Shown piece by piece: positions 8,616-18,558 of a stretch of 64,000 nucleotides of DNA (positions are counted from its first letter, which is position 1; the number at the start of each line of letters is the position of its first letter). A program made the position numbers and the translations under genes. The notes under the pieces were generated by a model that searched no databases, was not told the origin of the DNA, and saw nothing but the letters and a program-made list of their open reading frames with translations. The DNA lies in contig NZ_BBWZ01000002.1 of assembly GCF_001015055.1 (NCBI RefSeq), forward strand, positions 186,001 through 250,000, read 5' to 3'. The stretch is from Aneurinibacillus tyrosinisolvens (GTDB lineage Bacteria; Bacillota; Bacilli; Aneurinibacillales; Aneurinibacillaceae).

Positions 8616-9124
8616 ATAGTGGAATTAATTGATGAATATTGTTGATACAGGTGCAAGTGGGTTTTTAGGAAAAAATCTTTTCGTAGAGCTTAAAATAAAA
8701 TATATTTGGGTTTATTAGAAAAAATAATCCTTTATTACTTGAAAAGTATACAAAAGAATGTGATTTTGTATTTCATTTAGCTGGAGTAAACAGATCAAAT
8801 AATGAAAATGAATTTATGGAAGGTAATTTTGATTTAACTTTTCACCTACTAGAACTACTAAAGAAGCAAGGAAATAAAGCTCCTGTTCTTATTGCTTCCT
8901 CTATTCAGGCAGAAAGGGATAATCCATATGGTAGAAGTAAAAAGGCAGGAGAAGATTTAATTATTTAATTATCAAGAAGAAACCGATCTAAATGTTTATG
9001 TATATGAATTACTAAACTTATTTGTAAGTGGAGCAAACCTAACTATAACACAATGGTTGCTACATTTTGTCATAATATAGTAAGAGACTTAGATATCGAG
9101 ATGAACAATCCAAATTCAGGGCTT
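8546..9124 (+). repeat. Direct repeat copy 1: capE 3' end plus decayed capF 5' part
   Basis: This segment matches 11,703-12,291. Shared stretches include the end of capE, the intergenic sequence and roughly the first 170 codons of capF. Identity is near-perfect over about 8,725-8,985 and lower on both sides, with small deletions and insertions in this copy. The two copies bracket an IS element and the wzy gene. Confidence 0.88.
8632..9124 (+). pseudogene. Truncated, frameshifted copy of capF
   Basis: Aligned by eye with the intact capF at 11,788, this copy has lost about 20 bases near 8,695-8,725 and gained a base near 8,960 (GATTTAATT against GATTTATT), and it stops matching after about 9,124. 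It cannot make CapF. The 9,125-9,228 tail is unrelated to capF and unrecognised. The copy is a scar of the event that placed wzy and an IS between capE and capF. Confidence 0.85.
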
Positions 9125-9228
9125 GTTGGGATAATTGGCAAGAATTCTAAAGGTTTACCCGATTCACCTCAATATATCAACTTATCTAGTGGTAGAAACA
9201 AAACCTATATTATATTTTAAAATATTGA

Positions 9229-10234
9229 GAGGGTGTTGGAAAACGGATAATCTCTGAATAATGAGCAATAAAAAATCCACCAGTTTAGAAAGAATGGAAA
9301 GTGCCAACGAACCATTTTCCAACAAAGGTGGACACTCTCATGATATCTAATTTTTCATTAGAAAATTTTGTTAAATACCCAGTTTTACGTCATGTATTAA
9401 CGTTTGTAGATTGTCTTGAAATCCCTGAAACCCCTTATTTCACCGGAAGACCTGGTTTTCCAAAGAAAGTGATGTTGAAATTCTTCATTAACAAAACTCA
9501 CTTTGGAATTGCTTCCTTGCGGAAGCTTGTTAGTTTTCTTAGAAACTACCCTTACTGGTGCTGGATAGCTGGACTTCCCTCTGTTCCTCATCTTTCCACG
9601 TTTTCACGTGCAGCCACCTGGTGGAGAACCGAAGGTTTCTCTCTTCTTCACACGGCTGTTCTCAAACGTTTACCTGTTGATACGAAGCTTGTGATGATGG
9701 ACAGCACAAGCTTCGTAGTAGTTTATATGACGGGCAGGCAGAGTGGGGAAAATCCACCAGATATAAGTGGCATAAGGGCATAAGCTTCATCTAGCCACAA
9801 CAAGCACAGGCGTTATTTTAGATCACAAACTCACGACAGTAAATGTGTATGATAGCGATACTGTAGCTGATTTACTGAACCAGTTGAACGAGTTTCAAAT
9901 TGGATTTGCACTCGGTAATAAAGCGTATGATAGCAGGCTAATTCATGAACAAGCTCAAGCACATGATATTCTTTTTCTTACCCCTTTGAATAAAAGAAAG
10001 GGTGGAAAGAGAAAGGAGCCATTGGCTTGGGTTATGCCCGCTTTCCTGAAGCCGACCTTCGGTCGTGCTTTGTTTCGACGTCGTTCAGAGATTGAACGTA
10101 TTTTATCCTTCTTGAAAAATAAACATGGAATAGAGCAACCCCGCTGGTACGGTAAAAATTGCTATCATTTTCATTGCCAACTGTGTGTTCTTATTTATAA
10201 CATTGGATTTTTATTTTAGTTTTCCAACACCATC
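9229..10234 (+). mobile_element. Insertion sequence with 13-bp inverted repeats (DDE_Tnp_1, IS4/IS5-like)
   Basis: The ends share GGTGTTGGAAAAC as inverted repeats, and the extreme ends read GAGGGTG and GATGGTG. A possible 5-bp target duplication, ATTGA, flanks it (9,224-9,228 and 10,235-10,239). It is about 1.0 kb and carries one frameshifted transposase gene, so it is now dead unless helped in trans. Related, more degraded copies are at 17,979-18,317 and 20,051-20,864. Confidence 0.8.
9340..10219 (+). pseudogene. Frameshifted DDE transposase of the 9.2-kb insertion sequence
   Basis: Translation starts at ATG 9,340 after AAAGGTGG. The first frame runs to about 9,730 and includes the first catalytic Asp (MMDSTS). 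Reading then needs two frame changes, near 9,725 and 9,780, to reach the second half (from about 9,785), which carries NKAYDS with the second Asp and RSEIERIL with the catalytic Glu. These are the hallmarks of the IS4/IS5 transposase superfamily. The compensating pattern of small indels points to decay rather than programmed frameshifting. Confidence 0.82.
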
Positions 10235-10374
10235 ATTGAAATAAAACATATTAACTCTAACATGAAATATATTCATAGTTATGTTCTTTTAATTAAATAT
10301 ATAGGTAAAATGATAAATATTGTTAATAGAAATTATAAAGAAATTCAATCCTTTTAAAAAATAGGTAATGGAAG

Positions 10375-11589
10375 GTGAATACGCGCCCTTTGAATATATC
10401 ATTGTTTCATTCAAAAGTGTTTATAATTATCTGCTTACTTGGAGTAATTTATATTAGTGGATATGCTCTCTCAACTGTGTATCAATTTGGTTTTTACATT
10501 GAGGCAGCATTTGCGTACTTGTTTATGTTTCCAATTGTTAAAGTACATTACAAAAAGCGGTTAAATATTCTTACATCTGCCTTCTTACTATTAATATTCA
10601 TGGTAGTTAGCACTTTTATAACAACAGGAATGACAGCGTTTATTAATTATTTATCTTTCATTTTTAAGATAATAATTGCATTTGGGATTGTAACAGTATA
10701 CAAATTTGAAGATTTTATTAAAGTTTATTTGAAAGTTATGGTCTTAGTTTCGGTTTTTTCTCTAATAGGATATTTTATGATTAATAGCGGTAATATGTTA
10801 ATTGATTTTCCAATTGTAGAAAACGTAAACTCTGTACTTTATGGAGTGGGGTATTTATTCTTTTATATACCTTGGACACCCGAAAGGAACTGTGGGATTT
10901 TTTGGGAACCGGGTCTTTTCGCTACTTTTTTAATCGTAGCGATGATTTTTGAATTGATTTATAACAAAAATAAACCAAGTATATTAAGACTTATTCTGTT
11001 CATAATTTGTATAGCAACTACTAATTCTTCTGCAGGTTATGGATTACTACTTTTTGTATTTTGTTTAATCGTCATTAATAAAGCTAGCTCTATTAGAAAC
11101 AAGTATTTACGAACAGCACTTTTATTGCCAACCTTATTTCTGTCAATAATTGCCATAACGAACTACTCGATTATTTTCGAAATACTCGGATTAACCGATA
11201 ACCCAATTGTTGCTAAAATAATTGGAGAACAGTTAAAGGAACAAAGTAGGGTATTGGCAATTAATCATAACTTTAGTATGTTTTTGACAAATCCTATTTT
11301 TGGTGTAGGTATTACTGAGGCATTTAGAAATGTGAAATACGTTGCTGACACATCAACAAGCACATTTTTGCTGAGTGTGTTTGGTATTTTTGGAATACAA
11401 TATACGTTTTATTGGATAGTTGGAATTATTAAATCTAAAAATAATAATTGGCTTGTAAACACGATGGTTGTAATTGTTTTTTTGCTAATCATCAATAAAG
11501 AACCACATTCTAATATATTAACCAGTTGGTGTATTATGTTTTACTTTGTAAAGTCAATTGTTAAGACTAAATTCAGTACCTCTAATTGA
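10375..11589 (+). CDS. wzy: Wzy-like O-antigen/capsule polymerase
   Basis: A 404-residue, very hydrophobic protein, started by GTG after GGTAATGGAAG. About ten membrane segments are visible, with a larger outside loop near 150-180 that contains the motif ERNCGIFWEPG. This arrangement is typical of Wzy polymerases, which join lipid-linked repeat units outside the membrane. Sequence conservation is low in this family, so the call rests on topology, context and that loop. The gene lies in the segment that splits capE from capF and is preceded by an IS. It was therefore probably acquired or relocated separately from the capEFG genes. Its partner flippase (wzx) is at 18,559. Confidence 0.8.
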   Translation: MNTRPLNISLFHSKVFIIICLLGVIYISGYALSTVYQFGFYIEAAFAYLFMFPIVKVHYKKRLNILTSAFLLLIFMVVSTFITTGMTAFINYLSFIFKIIIAFGIVTVYKFEDFIKVYLKVMVLVSVFSLIGYFMINSGNMLIDFPIVENVNSVLYGVGYLFFYIPWTPERNCGIFWEPGLFATFLIVAMIFELIYNKNKPSILRLILFIICIATTNSSAGYGLLLFVFCLIVINKASSIRNKYLRTALLLPTLFLSIIAITNYSIIFEILGLTDNPIVAKIIGEQLKEQSRVLAINHNFSMFLTNPIFGVGITEAFRNVKYVADTSTSTFLLSVFGIFGIQYTFYWIVGIIKSKNNNWLVNTMVVIVFLLIINKEPHSNILTSWCIMFYFVKSIVKTKFSTSN

Positions 11590-11702
11590 TCCTTAGTCCC
11601 ACCTTTAGAGATAATCGAGATATTTTATAAGGATTAATTTTTAATATCAAAATCGGGGTTGATAAGGGGACTTATATGAAAAAGACTGCTAATGCTTTTA
11701 AT

Positions 11703-12291
11703 ATTACTTGAGTTAGACTTTGTGAAAAATGAGCTTAAGAAATGGAATAAAAAGATTCGTATAATTGACTAAAGGGTGGAATTAACGATGAATATTCTTG
11801 TTACTGGTTCAAAAGGTTTTGTAGGGAAAAACCTTATAGCTGAACTTAAAAATAGAGGTTATAATGATATATTTGAGTTTAATAGGGAAAGTAATCCTTT
11901 ATTACTTGAAAAGTATACAAAAGAATGTGATTTTGTATTTCATTTAGCTGGAGTAAACAGACCAAATAATGAAAATGAATTTATGGAAGGTAATTTTGAT
12001 TTAACTTTTCACCTACTAGAACTACTAAAGAAGCAAGGAAATAAAGCTCCTGTTCTTATTGCTTCCTCTATTCAGGCAGAAAGGGATAATCCATATGGTA
12101 GAAGTAAAAAGGCAGGAGAAGATTTATTATTTAATTATCAAGAAGAAACCGATGTGAATGTTTATGTATATCGACTACCAAACTTGTTTGGTAAATGGAG
12201 TAAACCTAACTTTAATACTGTGGTGGCTACATTTTGCCACAATATAGCTAGAGGATTAGACGTCCAGATAAATAATCCAGATGCAGAGCTT
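11703..12291 (+). repeat. Direct repeat copy 2: capE 3' end plus intact capF 5' part
   Basis: This is the partner of 8,546-9,124. The first ~70 bases repeat the last codons of capE (LELDFVKNELNKWNKK in the first copy) without the rest of that gene. The intact capF then follows. This copy is the one that works. Confidence 0.85.
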
Positions 12292-12897
12292 AATCTTTGT
12301 TATATAGATGATGTATTGGAGGAGTTTTTTAGAGCTTTAGAGGGTAATCCAACTAAGCAAGATGATTTTTGTGTTGTAATTGAAACACATAGTATTAAAC
12401 TTGGAGAATTAGCTGATCGTATTAAAAGTTTCAAAGAAAGCAGAATAAATTTAAGCATTCCTAATATGGAAGATGCACTAACTAAGAAACTCTATAGCAC
12501 TTATTTAAGCTTTTTACCGGTAGACGAGTTTTCTTATGATCTTAAAATGAATTGTGATTACAGAGGGTCCTTTACAGAATTTATGAGGACGCCTGAAAGA
12601 GGACAGGTTTCTGTAAATGTATCAAAACCAGGGATCACCAAAGGGAACCATTGGCATCATACAAAAAATGAAAAATTCTTAGTCGTTAGTGGAGAGGGTT
12701 TAATTAGGTTTAGAAAGATAGATTCAGACGAAATTATTGAATATAGAGTAAGCGGAGAAAAGTTACAAGTTGTAGATATACCTACTGGATATACACACTC
12801 CATTGTAAATGTAGGAGAAAATGATCTTGTAACAGTGATGTGGGCAAATGAATGCTTTAATGTAGAAAAGCCGGACACGTATTACTTGGAGGTGTAA
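11788..12897 (+). CDS. capF: CapF: bifunctional epimerase/reductase for UDP-L-FucNAc synthesis
   Basis: With the ATG at 11,788 (AAGGGTGG 7 bases before it) the protein has 369 residues, the length I recall for Staphylococcus aureus CapF. Residues 1-240 form an NAD(P)-binding Rossmann domain (TGSKGFVG, 6-13; YGRSKKAGE near 107-115). Residues about 245-369 form a cupin domain with HWHH at 288-291, the metal-binding region. The cupin half epimerises and the SDR half reduces the CapE product to UDP-6-deoxy-L-talose-type N-acetyl sugar. CapG then converts this to UDP-L-FucNAc. A GTG 12 bases upstream is a weaker alternative start. A broken duplicate lies at 8,632. Confidence 0.92.
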   Translation: MNILVTGSKGFVGKNLIAELKNRGYNDIFEFNRESNPLLLEKYTKECDFVFHLAGVNRPNNENEFMEGNFDLTFHLLELLKKQGNKAPVLIASSIQAERDNPYGRSKKAGEDLLFNYQEETDVNVYVYRLPNLFGKWSKPNFNTVVATFCHNIARGLDVQINNPDAELNLCYIDDVLEEFFRALEGNPTKQDDFCVVIETHSIKLGELADRIKSFKESRINLSIPNMEDALTKKLYSTYLSFLPVDEFSYDLKMNCDYRGSFTEFMRTPERGQVSVNVSKPGITKGNHWHHTKNEKFLVVSGEGLIRFRKIDSDEIIEYRVSGEKLQVVDIPTGYTHSIVNVGENDLVTVMWANECFNVEKPDTYYLEV

Positions 12898-12900
12898 TTA

Positions 12901-14091
12901 ATGGAAAAATTAAAGGTCATGACAGTTGTTGGTACTAGACCAGAGATTATAAGATTGTCGGCTGTTATTAATAAATTAGAAGAGTCAAATGCAGTAGAAC
13001 ACACTCTTGTGCATACAGGACAAAATTATGATTATGAATTAAATGAAGTGTTTTTTAAAGATTTTAATTTAAAGAAACCGGATTATTTTCTTAATGCAGC
13101 TACCGGAACTGCAGTAGAAACTATTGGTAACATCCTCGTAAAAATTGATCCTATTATGGAGGAAATAAAACCAAATGCACTTTTGGTACTAGGAGATACT
13201 AATAGCTGTTTGTGTGCTATCGCAGCTAAAAGAAGACACATTCCTATTTTTCATATGGAAGCGGGTAATAGATGTTTTGATCAGAGGGTACCAGAAGAAA
13301 CTAATAGAAAAATTGTCGATCATACAGCAGATATTAATTTAACTTATAGTGATATTGCAAGAGAATATCTCCTTAGAGAAGGATTCCCATCTGATAGAAT
13401 TATTAAAACAGGAAGCCCTATGTTCGAAGTTCTCAATTCTAGAAAAGATGACATTGAAAAATCAGATATTTTAGAGAGGCTGAACCTTGAAGAAGGAAAG
13501 TATTTTGTAGTATCAGCTCACCGAGAAGAAAATATTAATTCGGAAACCAATTTTCTGGATTTAGTTGATAGCTTAAATGCAATTGCCTATAAATATAGTA
13601 TGCCTGTGATTGTAAGTACACACCCTAGAACTAGAAATATGATAAATACTAAAGGAATAAAGTTTAATTCATGGATAAAAACGATGAAACCTTTAGGGTT
13701 TAATGATTATGTAAAGCTTCAAATTAAAGCTAAGGCAGTGCTTAGTGATAGTGGAACTATCAGTGAAGAGTCTTCTATTCTTAGGTTTAGAGCACTTAAC
13801 ATTAGACAAGCTCATGAAAGGCCAGAGGCCATGGAGGAAGCAACAGTTATGATGGTAGGGCTTGAAAAAGAGAGAATATTACAGGGATTAGAGATATTAG
13901 AAACTCAAGAAGACGATACATTAAGAATGGTAGCAGATTATAGTATGCCTAATGTATCAGATAAGGTGCTTAGGATAATATTGTCATATACGCATTATGT
14001 AAATAGAGTGGTGTGGGGAGGAAATAATGGATTTAGAAAAATATCCAAGGGTATTAATAGTTACAGTAAATCCACTATCAACTACATCTAA
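12901..14091 (+). CDS. capG: CapG/FnlC-type UDP-N-acetylglucosamine 2-epimerase family enzyme
   Basis: A 396-residue member of the UDP-GlcNAc 2-epimerase family, starting three bases after capF. Family motifs include VGTRPEIIRLS near 10-20, GDTNS near 99-103, HMEAGNR near 118-124, SAHREEN near 205-211 and SDSGTISEES near 283-292. Following CapE and CapF it should make UDP-L-FucNAc by inverting C2. The last ~22 residues go beyond the usual family end and run into the next gene, which starts at 14,027 on another frame. A frameshift near the stop is possible. The gene overlap would couple translation to the next transferase. Confidence 0.9.
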   Translation: MEKLKVMTVVGTRPEIIRLSAVINKLEESNAVEHTLVHTGQNYDYELNEVFFKDFNLKKPDYFLNAATGTAVETIGNILVKIDPIMEEIKPNALLVLGDTNSCLCAIAAKRRHIPIFHMEAGNRCFDQRVPEETNRKIVDHTADINLTYSDIAREYLLREGFPSDRIIKTGSPMFEVLNSRKDDIEKSDILERLNLEEGKYFVVSAHREENINSETNFLDLVDSLNAIAYKYSMPVIVSTHPRTRNMINTKGIKFNSWIKTMKPLGFNDYVKLQIKAKAVLSDSGTISEESSILRFRALNIRQAHERPEAMEEATVMMVGLEKERILQGLEILETQEDDTLRMVADYSMPNVSDKVLRIILSYTHYVNRVVWGGNNGFRKISKGINSYSKSTINYI

Positions 14092-15325
14092 TAACGGTAA
14101 GACATATGCTTCATTTTTTAATGGTTATCCTAAAGAACATATAGCACAATTGTATTTTCATAGAGAAATTCCTACTTCTGATGTTTGTGAAAATTATTAT
14201 AAAATTTCAGATGAAGATATAATTAATAAGTTTTTAGGTAGAAGTGAAAATATAGGCAGAAAAGTTTATAGAGAAGCTAGAGAAGAAAGGTTAATTCCGG
14301 AAAATGTAAATAACAAACTGAAAAAGTCATCTATAGTTCGTTTTATAAGATCGTTATTTTGGCTATCAATTGATTTTGAAAAAGATGGTGTGAAAAGCTG
14401 GTTAGATAAATTTGATCCAGAAATTATATTTTTTTGTGGTGGTAATGCAAATTATTTATATAATAGTGTTTTGAAATTATCAAAAAAGTATAACGCCAAA
14501 ATTGTATACTATATAACTGACGATTATGTTTTGCCTTATTTCTCATTTAATATTTTTAACCTAATAAATCGAAATTGGACGCGAAATGTTTTTAAAAAAA
14601 TGTGTAGGAATAGCAGCTTGATATTGACAATAGGGGATAAAATGTCCAATGTGTATAAGGGAAAATATGGGATAGAATCTAAAAAAATAATGAATCTAGT
14701 TGAAGTTAGAAACAATAAAATATTAAATGATGAATTGAAAAATAATGATTTGCAATTTGTTTATGTGGGAGGACTACATAGCAATAGATGGAAAGTATTA
14801 TCTCTTATAGGAAGAAGTTTAGAAAGAATAGAAAAGAAAGGTTTCAGAGGCACTTTGAATATATATTCACAGCATCAACCAGAAGAAAAAATACTTAGGG
14901 AAATAAATAGCAAAAAATATTCTAGATATTGTGGCTCTTTAGATTCAGATGGTGTCAAAAAGGTTTTAAAAGAATCGGATGTTTTAGTTCATGTAGAATC
15001 ATTTGACCATAATAGTAAGGAAATTACTTATCTATCAGTTTCAACTAAAATATCAGAATATATGGCTTCCCAAAAGTGCATATTAGCTGTTGGGCCGGAG
15101 GATGTTGCTTCAATTGAATATTTAATAGAAACAAAATCAGGCTTTGTAATTACTTCTATGGATAATGAAGATATAGATTATAAGATAATAGACATTTTTC
15201 AAAATCCCGATAAAAGAAGTAGCTACATTGAGAAAGCTCTACTAACTGTTAAGCAAAATCATGATGTTGAGATTAGAAGAAAAGAATTTCAACAAGATAT
15301 TATAAATTTGAAAAATAATAATTAA
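14027..15325 (+). CDS. Glycosyltransferase, GT4-like (GT-B fold)
   Basis: A 432-residue protein whose ATG follows GGGGAGG inside the end of capG. The N-terminal half has no strong motif. The C-terminal half has FVYVGGLHSNRWK near 244-256 and a late SEYMASQKCILAVGPED segment near 343-359, the usual position of the donor-binding loop. It looks like a capsule-type transferase. Its position right after the UDP-FucNAc genes suggests it adds FucNAc or the next sugar, but the donor is not readable from sequence. It is rich in A+T and lysine/isoleucine codons like the rest of this cluster. Confidence 0.72.
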   Translation: MDLEKYPRVLIVTVNPLSTTSNNGKTYASFFNGYPKEHIAQLYFHREIPTSDVCENYYKISDEDIINKFLGRSENIGRKVYREAREERLIPENVNNKLKKSSIVRFIRSLFWLSIDFEKDGVKSWLDKFDPEIIFFCGGNANYLYNSVLKLSKKYNAKIVYYITDDYVLPYFSFNIFNLINRNWTRNVFKKMCRNSSLILTIGDKMSNVYKGKYGIESKKIMNLVEVRNNKILNDELKNNDLQFVYVGGLHSNRWKVLSLIGRSLERIEKKGFRGTLNIYSQHQPEEKILREINSKKYSRYCGSLDSDGVKKVLKESDVLVHVESFDHNSKEITYLSVSTKISEYMASQKCILAVGPEDVASIEYLIETKSGFVITSMDNEDIDYKIIDIFQNPDKRSSYIEKALLTVKQNHDVEIRRKEFQQDIINLKNNN

Positions 15326-15353
15326 CTATGTTCTAATGTGTGAAAAAAATCCG

Positions 15354-15383
15354 TTTTAGGAAAATATAAATTTTCCCCTAAAA
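15354..15383. other. Hairpin after the capG-GT block
   Basis: TTTTAGG and CCTAAAA pair around an AAAAT/ATTTT inner arm. No T-run follows, so it is a weak terminator at best. It marks the border between the transferase gene and the IS remnant downstream. Confidence 0.3.
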
Positions 15384-15559
15384 GAAAAGGACAATAGATA
15401 CGTTGGAAAAATAATAAATATTATACAATATTAATTAGCAATTTTATGTATGATAATGCAGTTTTACTACCCAAAAAGAATAAATAACTTGACTCATTTA
15501 AAGATTGGTCTAGATAGTTTAACCATATGAACTTTTGCCGACTCTTAGAATGAAAAAGG

Positions 15560-16660
15560 GAGATTCTTATCTTTTAGTGGAATTTTTTGGTTGCCAGCCC
15601 CAATCCCGGTAAAAAAAGGTATAACAAGATTCCTTAATGAGTTGTCATAAAGTTTAAAAACGGTAATAAAAAAACAGCTTCAATTTATCATTACACAAAT
15701 CAAAAAGTTTCGCACACAAAAGGGTGATTCACTATCAATTACTTTGTTCATTATTGATGATTTCCAATGTAAAAAAATCGGTCTACTACTAATATGGAGG
15801 GACTAGATTACATTCAGATGGAAAAAGCGTTTGGTCCCATCCATACAATCGTTGGAGAGAAGGTTCTTCTTTTACTTGGGATTATCTTTCTTATTTTTGA
15901 AAATCATAATACGCGAAATACGTCTTTAGCCTTAAAAGTAAAAGTGATTTGGCAAAGAATCTTGGTCACCAAAAGAAGAAGATCAGGTTTGGTTTTGGTA
16001 GATAGCAGGTATACATGTAGAAAACTAATCGATTGGTGCAGGCAAAGATGGTTTCATCTAAGTGAGGGATAAAGATTTAATCAGAAAATCTATCCTGCTG
16101 TGATTGGTATGAAAATAAATGAGTTTGCCTTTAACTTATATTTAAAAACGTGAACTTTACTCTTTAACCGTGGGTGGCCACATTATAAATTCTATCCGCA
16201 TAAAGGGAATCTTTATTAATCCGAAAATGATAAAGTTTTGTTTTCCAGGGAAAACAAATTCATTCAATCCTCCTCCTTTTTTATGTCCTCCGTAAAGACA
16301 GCAACTTGGATCTCATGACGATTCTAAGCTACTGCAATGTGCGAGGAAACATCGAAACTGGATATGGATATTAATTGGCTTTCATGATTATCAACTGTTT
16401 TCACATAAATGTATATATAGAGCATTATTGATGCGTTGAATTTCTGAACAATAATTTCCTTGAACACCAGCATCATGAGTGGGAAAGTAAACTATCATTA
16501 ATCATTGGCCATATTGTTAAAAGGATTGGGAATGATTATCTTAGGCAAACCGCCATATACGCTTGTGAACTAGGATTATTAAAAAATGCTTGCTGAAGTG
16601 TTGAAAGAACTTAAATGCACAAAAAAAATTTTAGCCCATTTGTAGTACCGGCATGTCCTT
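15560..16660 (+). pseudogene. Degraded DDE transposase (IS4/IS701-like) remnant
   Basis: The interval has only short open frames. Joined across stops and shifts, it gives ordered transposase pieces: FIIDDF near 15,750, DSRYTCRKLIDWC near 16,005, IGMKINEFAF near 16,105, and a C-terminal piece with GNDYLRQTAIYACELG near 16,525. Only the 15,794-16,072 frame is open for more than 90 codons. It cannot be functional. The remnant fills the gap between two glycosyltransferase genes and adds to the IS load of this cluster. Confidence 0.72.
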
Positions 16661-16803
16661 TTTTAAAGGCAAGGTTTACAAATACAAGAGTCAAGTAGAT
16701 AATTGGTTATTATATTGTATAGGCAGGTAAATCCATTCAAAAAGGTTTATTTTAAAATTATGTTATAATTTTTGGTGATATTTCAGAAAGGAGATGGTGA
16801 AAT

Positions 16804-17817
16804 ATGGATTCATTTGATATTCCTGTTGTTATGTTTATTTTTAAACGAAAAGATGCAACATTACGAATTTTAGAACGGGTTTCACAAATTAAACCAAAAA
16901 AGTTGTATTTAATATCTGATTTTGGAAGAAATGAAGAAGAAGAGATTTTAGTAAATGAATGTAGAAAAGAAGTTGAGAAACACATTAATTGGAACTGTAA
17001 AGTAATAAAGAATTATGCAGAAGAAAATCGTGGAGTATTTGATCGTATTGGCTTGGGAGCTATGTGGGTGTTTTCTATGGAACCAGTAGCTATTTTTTTG
17101 GAAGATGATAATTTACCGGAACTAAGTTTTTTTACGTTTTGTAAGGAACTTCTTGAAAAATATAAAGATGATAACCGTATTCTTTGGATTTGTGGTACAA
17201 ATTACCTTGAAAGTTATGAACCAGAAGACGGTTCAAGTTATATGTTTACAAAGCATTTATTACCATGTGGGTGGGCTTCGTGGGCAGATAAATTTACAAA
17301 ATATTACGATGCTGATTTAACTCTATTTAATGATCCGTTATTAGTTAAGAAAGTAAAATATGAGTATGAGGATAAGAGATTATATAAACAGCAAATTGAA
17401 TGTGTAAGGCAAGAATACGAGAGAAAGCTAAAAGGAGAACGATATGTATCATGGGATTATCATATGGCATATTCTATCCGTGTACACAACCTTTACGGAA
17501 TTTCCCCAAAATTTAACCAAATTAAAAATATTGGAGTAGATAGTTATTCAGAGCATGGAGGGGTTTCTTTTGACAATGTTATGACAAGACGATTTTGTGG
17601 GATGGAATCAATTCCTTTAGAGTTTCCTCTTACTCATCCTAAAACCATAGTGCAAGATAGAATTTATGAAAAAAAAGTTGGAAATCTAATTCTTTATCCA
17701 CTTTCTCTACGAATAAAGATTAAAATTGCAACATTAATCAAAAATATTTTAGGAATGGAACCCAGTACATCTATTACAGGAACAATTAAGAAACATCTGA
17801 AGGTGGGTGGAAAGTAA
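16804..17817 (+). CDS. Glycosyltransferase, GT-A fold (GT2-like)
   Basis: A 337-residue protein with ATG after AAAGGAGATGG. The N-terminus IPVVMFIFKRKDATLRILE and the acidic FLEDDN near residues 97-102 (a DxD-like metal site) fit a GT-A glycosyltransferase. PCGWASWADKF near 158-168 and SWDYHMAYSIR near 217-227 are typical of a GT2-like subgroup found in capsule clusters. It should transfer a sugar from a nucleotide donor to the lipid-linked repeat. The substrate is unknown. It sits between two IS remnants, and only its C-terminal amphipathic tail (from about 290) suggests membrane contact. Confidence 0.78.
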   Translation: MDSFDIPVVMFIFKRKDATLRILERVSQIKPKKLYLISDFGRNEEEEILVNECRKEVEKHINWNCKVIKNYAEENRGVFDRIGLGAMWVFSMEPVAIFLEDDNLPELSFFTFCKELLEKYKDDNRILWICGTNYLESYEPEDGSSYMFTKHLLPCGWASWADKFTKYYDADLTLFNDPLLVKKVKYEYEDKRLYKQQIECVRQEYERKLKGERYVSWDYHMAYSIRVHNLYGISPKFNQIKNIGVDSYSEHGGVSFDNVMTRRFCGMESIPLEFPLTHPKTIVQDRIYEKKVGNLILYPLSLRIKIKIATLIKNILGMEPSTSITGTIKKHLKVGGK

Positions 17818-17978
17818 TGGTAAGTACATTTAATACAAAGTAGTTCAACATATAATTTAACTTGAGGAGCAAAAAATAGAGACTTTGTTATTGGATTACT
17901 TTGAATTATATGTATTGTGATATAGCAGTTAATTCCTCAGATGAGGAAAAAGTAATTATTTACTCTTATTGTAACAAT

Positions 17979-18317
17979 AAAGATCGGCTTTGCCCTTGGT
18001 GATAAAGCTTATGACAGTAAGAAGATTCGCGAACATTCAATAAAACATAAACTTGTTTTTCTTTCTCCCATAAACCATAGAAAAGATGAGAAATGAAATG
18101 ATGCATTGGGTCGTGTCCTGCCCGTTTTCCTAAAAACAACTTTCAGTTGTGCCCTATTTTCCCATCGTTCAAAAATTGAGCAGATTTTTTCCGCTTTAAA
18201 AAATAAGCTAGGGCTTGAACAACCATGTTGGTATGATAAAAATCCTGTCATTTTCATTGTCAGCTATATGTTCTTATTTACAACATTGGATTTTTATTTT
18301 AGTTTTGCGACACTATC
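17979..18317 (+). mobile_element. 3' fragment of the IS4/IS5-like insertion sequence
   Basis: Nearly identical over its length to 20,605-20,840, except that it keeps about 100 bases missing there. It encodes the transposase C-terminal third (DKAYDS, SKIEQIF) and the right end TTTTGCGACACTATC. It carries the same in-frame TGA after KDEK as the 20-kb copy. The left part of the element is absent. The 17,818-17,978 stretch before it holds nothing I recognise. Confidence 0.82.
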
Positions 18318-18325
18318 TATGTATC

Positions 18326-18558
18326 TAAAAAATATTCTCTAATAGTGGATTGGAATTAATAACAACGGTATATATAATATAGATATTTTGGTAAGTTTGT
18401 TCAATGATTTTAAATCTCAATATGATGACAGTAAGATATTTTTAATAAAACTTGGAAAGATTTGAAACTATTTATCTTGTCGATGGGATTTATCGTCGGA
18501 CTTGCGTTGGCTCATTGTAGATTTTAAAAATTAGGCAACAACTGTTGAAGGAGAAAGA
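18326..18558 (+). other. Gap upstream of wzx, with a possible Wzz-like tail
   Basis: One frame at about 18,448-18,525 reads TWKDLKLFILSMGFIVGLALA before a stop, a single hydrophobic segment that resembles the C-terminal anchor of chain-length regulators (Wzz). It is too short to be sure. GAAGGAGAAAG at the end is the wzx ribosome site. Confidence 0.25.

Noticed and set aside
9784..9844. Programmed frameshift in the 9.2-kb insertion sequence
   Set aside because: Two small indels at different places and no slippery run are better explained by decay.
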